NCBI RefSeq assembly: GCF_964253035.1
Contig: NZ_CAXUQL020000002.1
Coordinates: 124,001-188,000 of the forward strand
Length of the DNA: 64,000 nt
From: Pseudorhodoferax sp032153935
GTDB lineage: Bacteria > Pseudomonadota > Gammaproteobacteria > Burkholderiales > Burkholderiaceae_C
Direction: 5' to 3'
This document shows, in pieces, positions 25,266 to 34,800 of the stretch (position 1 is the first letter of the stretch; every line of letters begins with the position of its first letter). The notes beneath the pieces are model-generated. The model had not been told where the DNA came from, did no database searches, and saw only the letters and a program-made list of their open reading frames with translations. Both the position numbers and the translations under genes were made by a program.

Positions 25266-26081
25266 ATGCACATCTCCCCAACCCCGTTCCGGCTGACCCC
25301 CGCCACCTCCATGCAGGTGGCACTCGCAGGCATCGCCATCGGCACGCTGGGGGGCCTCATCGGGCTTGGCGGCGCGGAATTCCGTCTGCCGCTGCTGATC
25401 GGCCTGTTCGGCTTCGTCGCGCTGCACGCGGTCATCCTCAACAAGGCCATGAGCCTGGTGGTGGTCGCGGCGGCGCTGGTGTTCCGCACCAAGGCCGTGC
25501 CGCTGGACCAGGTGCAGGCCCATTGGCCGATCATCGTGAACCTGCTGGCCGGGAGCCTGCTGGGCGCCTGGCTCGGCGCCGGCTGGGCCACGTGCATGCG
25601 GCACCAGACGCTGTACAAGGTCATCGCCGGCCTGCTGCTGCTCATCGCCGTGGCCCTTGTGGCCGAGCATTGGATGCCAGGCCATGGAGAGCCGCTGCTG
25701 ACGGGCGCAGCGCAGTGGATCGCCGGCCTGGTGGCCGGCTTCGGCATCGGCGTCGTGGCCTCGCTCATGGGCGTGGCCGGCGGCGAACTGCTGATTCCGA
25801 CCCTGGTGCTTCTCTTCGGCGCGGAAATCAAGCTGGCCGGCAGCTTGTCGCTGGCCGTGAGCCTGCCGACGATGATCGTCGGCTTCATGCGCTACAGCCG
25901 CGACAGCAGTTTCGAGGTGCTGGGCCAGAACCTGCGGTTCGTGCTCATCATGGCGGCCGGCTCGCTGGTAGGCGCCGCCATTGGCGGCGTGCTGCTCGGG
26001 GTCGTGCCCTCGGCCGTGCTGCTGCCCCTACTGAGCGTGATCCTCGTGATTTCTGCGTTCAAGGTCTGGCGGCACAAGTAA
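25266..26081 (+). CDS. TauE/SafE (TSUP) family membrane transporter
   Basis: The 271-aa protein has about eight membrane segments. The family's glycine-rich repeat occurs twice: GTLGGLIGLGGAEFRLPLLI (residues 27-46) and GVVASLMGVAGGELLIPTLVLLFG (near 160-185). TSUP proteins move sulfite, sulfoacetate and other oxyanions, usually outward. Coupling to a TOBE gene and a ModE-type regulator suggests molybdate, tungstate or a similar anion as cargo or signal. It starts 2 bp after the TOBE stop. A 3-kb gap of other orientation separates it from cadA, partly filled by a pseudogene fragment. Confidence 0.82.
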   Translation: MHISPTPFRLTPATSMQVALAGIAIGTLGGLIGLGGAEFRLPLLIGLFGFVALHAVILNKAMSLVVVAAALVFRTKAVPLDQVQAHWPIIVNLLAGSLLGAWLGAGWATCMRHQTLYKVIAGLLLLIAVALVAEHWMPGHGEPLLTGAAQWIAGLVAGFGIGVVASLMGVAGGELLIPTLVLLFGAEIKLAGSLSLAVSLPTMIVGFMRYSRDSSFEVLGQNLRFVLIMAAGSLVGAAIGGVLLGVVPSAVLLPLLSVILVISAFKVWRHK

Positions 26082-26123
26082 GGGTCACGTTGCCAGCTGT
26101 GTCTCTGGCCGGTGTGTACCCCC

Positions 26124-26320
26124 TCAGTGCGCGCCCAGGATCCTCGCTTGCAAAGCCCGGTCCAGCAGCTTGCCTTTTTGCTGTAGTAGCGCGCCAGTCG
26201 CCACTCGCTGATGAGTTCAGTGGCCAGCTCGAAGTCGGCCAGCCTCAGGGGCTCGAGGCGTTCCAGCAGGCAGGGCGTTTCCGACTTCCCCGAGATGACC
26301 AAGTAGGCCAGGACGCCTGC
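26124..26320 (-). pseudogene. Truncated, frameshifted copy of the 84-aa gene
   Basis: The segment matches 23465-23660 closely (TCAGTGCGCGCCCAGGATCC against TCAGTGCGCGTCCAGGTTCC, and on through GTAGTAGCGCGCCAGTCGCCA). It lacks one base in the Lys/Gly-Lys region (TTGCCTTTTTG-CTG), which shifts the frame, and its N-terminal third is missing. The rest of 26082-26433 holds only a short coding-like remnant (EVARAHGLVRIGADEVVSP on the minus strand) of unknown origin. It records a duplication and decay event inside the island. Confidence 0.7.
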
Positions 26321-26433
26321 ACGAAACGGTCGCCCGGTGCTGCTCAGAGTTTGGAATGGGCGACACCACCTCGTCCGCCCCGATCCGCACAAGCCCATGA
26401 GCACGGGCCACCTCCGGGGCGTACTCAGGCTGA

Positions 26434-28935
26434 CTAGCGGACGCCTCGCAGCAAGCGCAGCCCGTTGAACACCACGAGCAGACTGGCGCCCATGTCGGCA
26501 AAAACTGCCATCCACATCGTCGCGTTCCCGAACACCGCCAACGCAAGGAAGACAGCCTTGAGGCCGAGCGCAAGCACGATGTTTTGCCACAGCACGGCAT
26601 AGGTCTTTTTGGACAGCCGAATGGTTTCGGGAACCTTGCGCAGGTCATCGTTCATGATGAGCACATCTGCAGCTTCCTTGGCGGTATCCGTACCTGCTGC
26701 ACCCATCGAGAACCCGACCTCTGCCGCAGCCAGTGAGGGGCTGTCGTTCACGCCGTCGCCAACCATCCCGACCTGATCGTTTGAACCGCGAAGCTCCGCC
26801 ACGATCTTTTGCTTGTCTTCAGGCAACAGGTTCGCACGCACGTCGTCGATCCCGACCAGCTTGGCAATGGCCTGCGCCGTGGTTGCGTTGTCTCCTGTGA
26901 GCATGACCGGCCGCACCCCCAGTGCCTTCAGCTCGGCCACAGCCTGCTTGCTCGATTCCTTAGTGGTGTCAGCAACGGCAAAGAGCGCCAGGGCGCGGTC
27001 ATCGTCTGCAAGCACGGACAGCGTGCGTCCTTGGGCCTCGTGTTCTTTCATCAGCGCTTCAATCTCAGGCGAGCACAGACCACGTTCATGCAACCACCGA
27101 TGGTTGCCCAAGATGTACTTGCGTCCATCGAGGGAGCCGTGAACGCCACGGCCCAGTTCCGCACCGAAGTCCTGGACCTCGACTGCCGAGCCTTTCAGGC
27201 CAGCGGCGACCGCCCGAGACACCGGATGGTCCGAGCGCTCTGCCAAGCTCAATGCAATGAGACGTGCCCGGTCGTCTGCAACGTCGCTCGCCAGGACACG
27301 ATGCGCGACCAGTTTGGGCTTGCCCTCCGTGAGCGTGCCCGTCTTGTCCAGACCGAGCACGGTCAGCTTGCGTGCTTGTTCCAGGTAGACGCCGCCCTTG
27401 ATCAGAATGCCACGCCGAGCCGCTGCGGCCAAGCCACTGACCACAGTCACCGGCGTGGAAATCACGAGGGCGCACGGGCACGCGATCACCAACAACACCA
27501 GCGCCTTGTAGACCGCCTCAAGCCACGGCCAGCCGGCAACAAGAGGCATGCCGACAGCTACTGCGACCGCCAGCACGAACACGGCCGGCGTGTAGATCGC
27601 CGCGAACTTGTCCACGATGCGCTGCGTGGGCGCGCGCTGGCTCTGGGCCTCTTCGACAGCGTGGATGATGCGTGCCAACACGGTGTCGCTGGCGGGTTTC
27701 GTGACTTCAAACTCCAGCGCACCGCTCTGGTTGATGGTGCCGGCAAAGACGTCATCGCCTGGCACTTTGTCCACTGGAATGCTCTCACCGGTGACGGGTG
27801 ATTGATCAACCGCCCCATGGCCGGAGGTGACACGGCCATCCAAGGCAATTCGTTCACCGGGCTTGACGCGGGCGACCGCGCCAACCGCGATCTCACTGGC
27901 CTGAGTCGATACCCATGTTCCATCTGGCTGGCGGATCTCCGCCCGCGATGGCGACAGCGCGAGCAGGCCGGCGATGGCATTGCGGGCGCGCTCGACAGAG
28001 CGCGCTTCGATGAGTTCAGCCAAGGAGTACAGCGCCATCACCATCGCCGCCTCTGGCCATTGGCCAATGAGAAAGGCGCCGACGACGGCCGCGCTCATCA
28101 ACGCGTTGATGTTCAACTGCCCGCGAAGCAACGAAGACAAGCCCTTCTTGAACACCGTCAACCCTGACAACGCGATGGCACCGCCAGCCACAGCCATCCC
28201 AGCGACACGCCAGGGCAAGGTGTCAGGAAAAACCAAGTGCAATACTTCGGCCAAGACCGCGACGCCCAGCGCAGCAAGAAGCCGAGCCAACTCGACGCGC
28301 TGAGCCTTCGCGGTGTCCTCCGCCGCAGGCGGTGCAGAAAGCTGCTCGGGCGTGAACCCGAGCTTCGCGATAGCTGCGACAACAGCGCCCCAGGTCTGCG
28401 CTGGAACATCGACCGACAGCAGACGTGCGGGAAGATCGAACCGCAGTCGTTTGACTTGTGGAAAACCTTCGAGCGCGCGCCGAATCTGGCCTTCTTCCGA
28501 TGCGCAGTCCATCTCTGGAATGCGCAACATCAGTGCTCCGTCGGATGACGGCGCAGCTTTGGACAACGGCTCTTCCTTGCGCATGGGCGGCGCAAGCGCT
28601 ATCGGTGCGGCACAGGCTGACCCGCAGCAGTCACCGGCCGCCGCAGGCAACGCGGGTTCGGTGGCGAACCCCAGCTTGTTCACGGCCGCCACGGCCTCGG
28701 CCCACGCCGCGTCCGAAGCTTGAAACGTGATCGTGTGCTCCGGCAGATCGACGTTCAATGCCTTGACGCCGGCCAGATTCTCAAGCGCAAGTCGGATCGG
28801 CTTCTCTTCGTTCTTGCAACACATATCGGGCACGCGCAGCGTGCGTGCAGGCTGTAGCGCGGCGCAGGTACTGGCGCAGCCGCAGGCCCCATGGGCGGGA
28901 TCAGTGGGTCGCTGAAGCGTTTCTGACGTAGACAT
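26434..28935 (-). CDS. cadA: Cd/Zn/Pb-transporting P1B-type ATPase (CadA/ZntA)
   Basis: The 833-aa protein has two N-terminal heavy-metal domains with altered metal motifs, RVPDMCCKNEEKPIR (about residue 35) and RIPEMDCASEEGQIR (about residue 137). Eight membrane segments follow, with the CPC ion motif in IACPCALVISTPVTVVSG, the DKTGTLTEGKP phosphorylation loop and GDGVNDSPSLAAAEVGFSMG. These mark the P1B-2 class exporting Cd2+, Zn2+ and Pb2+ from cytosol to periplasm. The DCxxEE motif is typical of Zn/Cd/Pb pumps, as opposed to the CxxC of copper pumps. The start has an AGGAAG site. It is divergent from cadR across a two-operator promoter region. Confidence 0.92.
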   Translation of the reverse strand: MSTSETLQRPTDPAHGACGCASTCAALQPARTLRVPDMCCKNEEKPIRLALENLAGVKALNVDLPEHTITFQASDAAWAEAVAAVNKLGFATEPALPAAAGDCCGSACAAPIALAPPMRKEEPLSKAAPSSDGALMLRIPEMDCASEEGQIRRALEGFPQVKRLRFDLPARLLSVDVPAQTWGAVVAAIAKLGFTPEQLSAPPAAEDTAKAQRVELARLLAALGVAVLAEVLHLVFPDTLPWRVAGMAVAGGAIALSGLTVFKKGLSSLLRGQLNINALMSAAVVGAFLIGQWPEAAMVMALYSLAELIEARSVERARNAIAGLLALSPSRAEIRQPDGTWVSTQASEIAVGAVARVKPGERIALDGRVTSGHGAVDQSPVTGESIPVDKVPGDDVFAGTINQSGALEFEVTKPASDTVLARIIHAVEEAQSQRAPTQRIVDKFAAIYTPAVFVLAVAVAVGMPLVAGWPWLEAVYKALVLLVIACPCALVISTPVTVVSGLAAAARRGILIKGGVYLEQARKLTVLGLDKTGTLTEGKPKLVAHRVLASDVADDRARLIALSLAERSDHPVSRAVAAGLKGSAVEVQDFGAELGRGVHGSLDGRKYILGNHRWLHERGLCSPEIEALMKEHEAQGRTLSVLADDDRALALFAVADTTKESSKQAVAELKALGVRPVMLTGDNATTAQAIAKLVGIDDVRANLLPEDKQKIVAELRGSNDQVGMVGDGVNDSPSLAAAEVGFSMGAAGTDTAKEAADVLIMNDDLRKVPETIRLSKKTYAVLWQNIVLALGLKAVFLALAVFGNATMWMAVFADMGASLLVVFNGLRLLRGVR

Positions 28936-28956
28936 TGGATCTTCCTTTGCCTCCGA

Positions 28957-28986
28957 TTTGAATCCCTGTACCCACTACAGGGTCAA
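28957..28986 (-). promoter_or_regulatory. MerR-type promoter of cadA
   Basis: On the minus strand a -35 box TTGACC and a -10-like TCAAAT are 19 bp apart, the long spacing that MerR activators need. Between them is a perfect dyad CCCTGTA-GTGGG-TACAGGG (28964-28982). The layout matches known cadA/pbrA promoters controlled by CadR/PbrR. The start codon of cadA lies 22 bp downstream of the -10 region. Confidence 0.78.
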
Positions 28987-29028
28987 GCCCCTTCTGTCGT
29001 CCAAGGTACATGCCTGTCTGGCCTGTCA

Positions 29029-29051
29029 AATTCTGTAGCAGCTACAGAATT
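29029..29051 (+). promoter_or_regulatory. Second CadR operator, in front of cadR
   Basis: A perfect 23-bp palindrome with arms AATTCTGTAGC and GCTACAGAATT is centred 33 bp before the cadR start codon. It shares the CTGTAGC/GCTACAG core with the cadA operator. It could let the regulator control its own gene separately from cadA. Predicted from symmetry and context. Confidence 0.65.
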
Positions 29052-29072
29052 GGTCGCAACGAGGAGTGCAGC

Positions 29073-29525
29073 ATGAAAATCGGCGAACTGGCACGTGCCA
29101 CGGCCACCCAGATCGAGACGATTCGCTACTACGAGCGCGAAGGCCTGTTGCCGGCCCCGTCACGTACGGCGGGAAATTTCCGGGCGTACGAAGAGGCGCA
29201 CTTGGAAAGGCTTCAGTTCATCCGCTACTGCCGGACACTGGACATGTCCCTGGGGGAAGTGCGCGCGCTTCTCAACATCAAGGACGACCCTGCGGCCGAT
29301 TGTGGGGACGTCAATGCACTTTTGGACGAGCACATCGGCCATGTCAGCACCCGCATCGCCGAGCTGCGCTCGCTAGAGCGGCACCTCAAGGAGTTGCGTC
29401 GTCGTTGTCAGGACCAGCAAACCTCAAAGCAGTGCGGCATCCTCGCCGGGCTCAGCGAGGCTGCTGGTGAAGCCGGCATCGCAACCGCCGAGGCGCGGCA
29501 TCTGCGTTCGGTGCATGGCCACTGA
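29073..29525 (+). CDS. cadR: MerR-family metal-responsive activator (CadR/PbrR type)
   Basis: The ATG at 29073 follows a GAGGAG site; the frame extends upstream but into operator DNA. The 150-aa protein has the MerR HTH MKIGELARATATQIETIRYYEREGLLPAPSRTAGNFRAYEEAHLERLQFIRYCRTLDMSL and the dimer helix with DHIGHVSTRIAEL-like sequence (LLDEHIGHVSTRIAELRSLERHLKELRRRC). Cys residues fit the CadR/PbrR pattern: one in PAADCGDVNALL (about residue 77), one in LRRRCQDQ (about residue 112) and one in SKQCGILAGL (about residue 119). It activates cadA in response to Cd, Pb or Zn. The gene is divergent from cadA. Confidence 0.88.
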   Translation: MKIGELARATATQIETIRYYEREGLLPAPSRTAGNFRAYEEAHLERLQFIRYCRTLDMSLGEVRALLNIKDDPAADCGDVNALLDEHIGHVSTRIAELRSLERHLKELRRRCQDQQTSKQCGILAGLSEAAGEAGIATAEARHLRSVHGH

Positions 29526-29569
29526 TCGGCAGCCCACGCACCTGGCCCGGAAGCCTGTCGCCTCGACGG

Positions 29570-30982
29570 TCAACGCGGGGCAATGCGCGTGATGCGGTCG
29601 CCCTGCGGATCGTCGGCGCCCCTGGACTTGTTGATGGCGTAGAAAGTGCCTTTGCCATCGCCGGCCACGTGGTTCGGGAAGGTTCCACCAGGCAGGTTGG
29701 CGATGATCTTGCCGTCCACGCTCACGACGGTGACAGTTCCCGCGCCCCTGTTCGACACGTACACCTGACCACGGGCGGAATCCACGGCGACGTTGTGCGT
29801 TCCCGCGCCCACGAGCACGTTGTGCAGGGTCTTGCCGGTAGCTGGGTCCACGATCAGAAGGTTGTCGCTGCCTTGTGCAGCCACGAAGAGGCGCCGGGTT
29901 TTCGGGTCGTAGGCCACACCGATGGTCGATTGCGCACTGTCCACGACGAAGACTTTTTCGACCCGCCCGCTGGTCGTGTCGATCACGGCCACCTCCGCAC
30001 TGTTCAGGCTGACGGTGTAGAGCTTGCCGGTCGGTGCATCGAAGGCCAGGCTGAACGGCGAGAACGGCTTGGCGTCCGGCCCTTTCACCGTGGTTTCCAG
30101 TTTGATGTCGGGCAGCGGTTGCAGCGTCTTGGTGTCGAACACCTTGATCAACGGGGCGCCGGCGGCAGACGCAAAGGCCTTGCCGCGTGCGGCATCGACC
30201 ACGACGTCGCGGGAGTGCGCAACACTGCCGACCTCGAACTGCTTGACCAGCGAAAGGTCCGCCTGACGGTACACCGCTACGGTGTCCTGGCGCGTGTTCG
30301 TCACCCACAAGGTGTCGTTCGCATCGTCCACTGCAACGCCGTAGACGGCGAACACGCCCGGTGCGCGCTGCTGGCCGGCTTGCTGAGGCACCTCCTTCGG
30401 GGTGGCTCGTGCTTCGATGGCAAGAGTCTGAGGATGGACCTTGAGCAGAGCCGACTGCGTGACCGGCGGGCGGCCCACGGCAGAGGTGACATACAACCGG
30501 TCGTTGCGTGCGCTGTAGGCGACCTGGTACAGGCCTTGGACAAGCGGCTGGGACGTCACGTTGAACTGCTCTTGGCCGGACAGCGGGACGTTGGGCGATA
30601 CCTTCAAGGGATGGACGACCGCAGCCACGGGCCGCGTTGCGTTGACGACCACGGGGTGTTGCCCAGGCGGTGCGTCGCCGGGTATTGCGAACTCCGTGCG
30701 GAAGTTGCCCTCAGCATCTGCCGTCGCCGGCGCGCCCAATGCGGTCCCCGCATAGGTCAACTGCACCTGCTGGCCAGGCACGAAGCCGCGGCCAGCGATC
30801 TTGACCGGGGCGCCAGGGATGACCTGGGGGGTATCGACCACACTGATGCGGCCCTGGAATTTCGCCGCCGGTTCCTGGAACTGAGGGCTGGCAGCACAGG
30901 CGCCCAACATTAAAGTCAGCGCGATGAGCGCGCTTGCGGACCATGGGGGGCGGGTGAGGTAGGGTCGATTTGCAGTGTTCAT
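29570..30982 (-). CDS. Periplasmic lipoprotein with YVTN-type beta-propeller
   Basis: The 470-aa protein has a lipoprotein signal (ALTLMLGACAASP, Cys about residue 29). An Ig-like or big-domain region follows (PQVIPGAPVKIAGRGFVPGQQVQLTY), then repeated blades of the YVTN/NHL type (GVAVDDANDTLWVTNTRQDTVAVY, GVAYDPKTRRLFVAAQGSDNLLIVD, NVAVDSARGQVYVSNRGAGTVTVV). Such propellers bind protein partners or metals in the periplasm, and some sit in copper loci. It lies between the cad and cus modules. The upstream non-coding stretch is annotated separately. Function unknown beyond the fold. Confidence 0.72.
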   Translation of the reverse strand: MNTANRPYLTRPPWSASALIALTLMLGACAASPQFQEPAAKFQGRISVVDTPQVIPGAPVKIAGRGFVPGQQVQLTYAGTALGAPATADAEGNFRTEFAIPGDAPPGQHPVVVNATRPVAAVVHPLKVSPNVPLSGQEQFNVTSQPLVQGLYQVAYSARNDRLYVTSAVGRPPVTQSALLKVHPQTLAIEARATPKEVPQQAGQQRAPGVFAVYGVAVDDANDTLWVTNTRQDTVAVYRQADLSLVKQFEVGSVAHSRDVVVDAARGKAFASAAGAPLIKVFDTKTLQPLPDIKLETTVKGPDAKPFSPFSLAFDAPTGKLYTVSLNSAEVAVIDTTSGRVEKVFVVDSAQSTIGVAYDPKTRRLFVAAQGSDNLLIVDPATGKTLHNVLVGAGTHNVAVDSARGQVYVSNRGAGTVTVVSVDGKIIANLPGGTFPNHVAGDGKGTFYAINKSRGADDPQGDRITRIAPR

Positions 30983-31506
30983 GCGACGTTGAGGGATAGG
31001 TACGAAGTCAATAGCGCCGGAGGCTTGCTGGCAAAACCACTAATCCTATGTCAACGCACTGAAGAAGAATCGTTCTCACGACTTGCTGTGAGGCCATGTC
31101 GAGGAAAGTAGGAAGCCGGCGGCCAGCACGCCGCACGCATCATTCAGCGTGCGCAAGCTAATTTCTTTCGTCGTTGTGGTCCTGATCAGCCTGATTTTCG
31201 TTGGCCTGTCAAAAGGTTCCGGCCGAGCAGATCGCGGATGTCCTCCTCCTCGCTGTGCAGGTGTTGACAGTTAGGTCCAGATCGTCGCAATGCTCACCTT
31301 GTCCTATATCACGGCGCTAAAGTGAGGCGCGGCGCTGGTCCTGGCGTGAGATAGAACACATCCGTGCGCGAACAATGCACGAGCAAACGGCTCGATGCCG
31401 GCGCACCTATCCGGTCTGCAGGAGATGGCCGGCATCATGAACATGAGCGCCGAGTTGGCGCTTGCTTCCAATGCTTCAAGCGCTGTCCGTGCAAAGAGAC
31501 GCCGCG
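30983..31506. other. Intergenic stretch of about 520 bp without a recognisable gene
   Basis: The region between the propeller gene and cusF contains no convincing frame. It may hold the propeller promoter. A short minus-strand fragment near 31190-31265 reads HLHSEEEDIRDLLGRN before running into a stop, which looks like the tail of a lost gene. It is more AT-rich than the coding DNA around it and may mark a junction between cargo modules. Confidence 0.4.
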
Positions 31507-31848
31507 CTACTTGACCCGCTTCAACTCGGTCACGGTCGCCTTGCCTTTGAGCATCTCGGCCTGGAACCGAACCTTGTCCCCCACCTTTAGGCCGTTCAGC
31601 ATCTTCTTGTCCGCCAGATCGAAGCCCATCGTCATGCCGGGCATGCCCAGATTCGGAATGTCACCGTGCTTCAGCACGACGAGGCCTGCCGCGGGATCGA
31701 GCTTGAGGATCTCGCCGTCGACCAGCGGCATCGCTGAAGACGAAGAGGCCGTTGTGGGTTTTGTGGGCATCGACATGCCTTGCGCCGAAGCTTGGGCGGC
31801 GGCCGCGGTCAGGATGGCAATGGTCAGGATATGGCGTGCTTTCATCAT
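31507..31848 (-). CDS. cusF: CusF-like periplasmic copper-binding protein
   Basis: The 113-aa protein has a signal peptide (HILTIAILTAAAAQASAQ) and the CusF OB-fold with DGEILKLDPAAGLVVLKHGDIPNLGMPGMTMGFDLADKKML. The His and the paired Met (GMTM) ligands of CusF are there. The Trp that caps Cu(I) in Escherichia coli CusF (NWPEMTM) is replaced here by Met in MPGMTM. It is the last gene of the minus-strand cus operon, 27 bp after cusA, and would hand Cu(I) or Ag(I) to the CusCBA efflux complex. Confidence 0.82.
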   Translation of the reverse strand: MMKARHILTIAILTAAAAQASAQGMSMPTKPTTASSSSAMPLVDGEILKLDPAAGLVVLKHGDIPNLGMPGMTMGFDLADKKMLNGLKVGDKVRFQAEMLKGKATVTELKRVK

Positions 31849-31875
31849 GGGCCTTCGTCAGTTGGCTGATGGGTT

Positions 31876-34800
31876 TCAGGGCGTCGTCGCCGCGTTGGGC
31901 GGTTTGGCCGCGGAGGAGAGCTGGTGCGCATCACCGCGCTTTCGGTGCACCAGGTACCAGACGGCCGGAATCACCAACATGCTCAGCAGCGGTGCCGTGA
32001 GCATGCCCCCGACCATCGGCGCGGCGATGCGGGTCATGACTTCCGATCCGGTGCCGGTTCCCAGCAGGATGGGAACCAGGCCCGCCATCACGACGGCGAC
32101 CGTCATCGCCTTGGGCCGCACCCGCTGCACCGCGCCCTCGCGGATCGCCGCCAGCAGCGTCTCGTCCGAGTCGCGCTGCCCTTGGGCAATGCGGCTTGCA
32201 TGGGCGTTCTTCAGATAGATGAGCATCACGACACCGAATTCCGCCGCGAGACCGGCCAGCGCGATGAAGCCGACCGCCGTCGCCACCGAAATCGAATGCC
32301 CCATTGCCCAGACCAGCCAGAAGCCGCCTACGAGGGAGAACGGCACTGCGGCCATCACGATCGCTGCATCGCTGAACGAGCGGAACAGCACGAACAGCAG
32401 CACAAAGATGACCGCCAGGGTCACGGGAACGACCACCTTCAGCCGCTCTGTAGCGCGCTCCAGGTACTCGAACTGACCGGACCAGGAGATGGCGTAGCCG
32501 GCTGGCAGCGCCACTTGCGCGGCCACCGATGCCTGCATGTCGGTCACGACCGAGCGCAGGTCTCGTCCACGAACGTCAACGTAGACCCAGCCCGACAGGC
32601 GCGCGTTCTCGCTGCGCAGCATGGGCGGCCCTTCCTCAATGGAGATGCGTGCTACGTCCTGCAGCAGCACCGTTTCGCCCCTGCCGGTGACGAACGGTAG
32701 CTCGCGCAGGCGCTGCAATGAGTCGCGAACTTCGCGCGGGTAGCGCACATTGATGGGATAGCGCTCGCGGCCCTGGATCACCTCCCCAACGTTGTCGCCG
32801 CCGATGGCCGTGGAGACAATGCTCTGCACATCGGCCACGGACAAGCCATGGCGCGCGGCGGCAGCCCGGTCCACGTCCACGTCGATGTAGCGGCCACCTG
32901 TCAGCCGTTCGGCGAGCGCAGACGACACACCGGGCACGTTCTTCACCGCCGCCTCGATCTGTGCGGCCAGCCGGTCGATCGTCGCCAGGTCCGCGCCGGC
33001 GAGCTTGATGCCCACCGGACTCTTGATGCCGGTGGCCAGCATGTCGATGCGGTTGCGGATCGGCGGCACCCACACGTTGGACAGCCCGGGCACCTTGACG
33101 ACGCGATCCAGTTCCTCGACCAGCTTGTCGGGCGTCATTCCGGCCCGCCATTGCTCGCGCGGCTTGAACTGGATGGTGGTCTCGAACATCTCCAGCGGTG
33201 CGGGGTCAGTCGCCGTGTCCGCACGCCCGGCCTTGCCGAACACACGCTCGACCTCGGGCACGGTCTTGATGAGCCTGTCGGTCTGCTGCAGCAACTCCGA
33301 TGCCTTGGAAATCGACAGGCCCGGTAGCGCCGAGGGCATGTACAGCAGATCGCCCTCGTCGAGCGACGGCATGAACTCGCCGCCCAGGCGCATGACCGGC
33401 ACCGCGGTTACTGCAAACACCAGGGCCGCGACCGCCACGGTGAGCTTGGGAAACCGAAGCACCAGTTCCAGGGCGGGACGGTACACGGCGACAAGAAGAC
33501 GGTTCAGCGGGTTCGCCGCCTCCTTGGGAATGCGGCCGCGAACGAGGTAGCCCATCAGCACCGGGACCAGCGTCACCGACAGGCCAGCCGCAGCGGCCAT
33601 GGCATAGGTCTTGGTGAAGGCCAGGGGTGCGAACAGCCGGCCTTCCTGTGCTTCGAGCGTGAACACTGGCAGGAACGACAGCGTGATGACCAACAGCGAG
33701 AAGAACAACGCCGGCCCCACCTCGACCGAGGCCTGTGCGATGAGTGCCCAGCGCTCGGGCGCCGTCGGCTGCCTTCCATGCTGCTCCTCGAAGTGCTCCA
33801 GGTGCTTGTGCGCCGCCTCGACCAGCACCACCGACGCGTCCACCATCGCCCCCAGCGCGATGGCCACGCCAGACAGGCTCAGGATGTTCGCGCTGACACC
33901 CTGCCAGTGCATCACGATGAACGCCGTCACGACCCCCACCGGCAGCGTAACAACTGCAACCAGTGCCGAACGCAGGTGAAACAGGAACACCGCGCAGACC
34001 AGTGCCACTACGATGAACTCTTCGACGAGCTTGTCGCGCAGGTTCAGGACTGCACGGTCGATGAGCTTGGAACGGTCGTAGGTCTCGATCACCTCGACGC
34101 CTTGCGGCAGGCTTGGCTTCAAGGCTTGCAGTCTGGCCTTGACCGCCTCGATGGTCGTCCTTGCGTTCTTCCCCGAGCGCATGACCACGACACCGCCCAC
34201 CACCTCGCCTTCGCCATCCAGTTCAGCGATGCCGCGGCGCATCTCCGGGCCGATCTGCACGGTCGCCACGTCGCGCAGAAGCACCGGGGTGGTGCCCGGC
34301 ACCGGCAGCGGGATGGCGCGGAAGTCATCCAGCGACTTCAGAAATCCACGCGAGCGGACCATGTACTCGGCTTCGGCCAGTTCGACGACGGAGCCGCCGG
34401 CGGCCTGGTTGGCCTTGCCCAGAGCCTCTATCACCGTGGCTTGCGTGACGCCCAGCGCCCGCATGCGGTCAGGGTCCAGTACCACCTGGTACTGCCGGAC
34501 CATGCCGCCGATGCTGGCGACTTCGGCCACATCGGGCGCCGTCTTCAGCTCGAATCTCAGAAACCAGTCGTTGAGCGCGCGCAGTTGTCCAAGGTCATTG
34601 CGGCCCGTGCGGTCGACGAGCGCGTATTCGTAGACCCAGCCCACGCCGGTGGCGTCCGGGCCGAGCGCGGCCGTGGCCCCTGCAGGCAACCTGCTCTGCA
34701 CCTGGTTCAGGTACTCCACGACGCGCGACCTGGCCCAGTACGGGTCGGTCTTGTCGTCGAACAGCACGTAGACGAAGGAGTCGCCGAAGAACGAGTAGCC

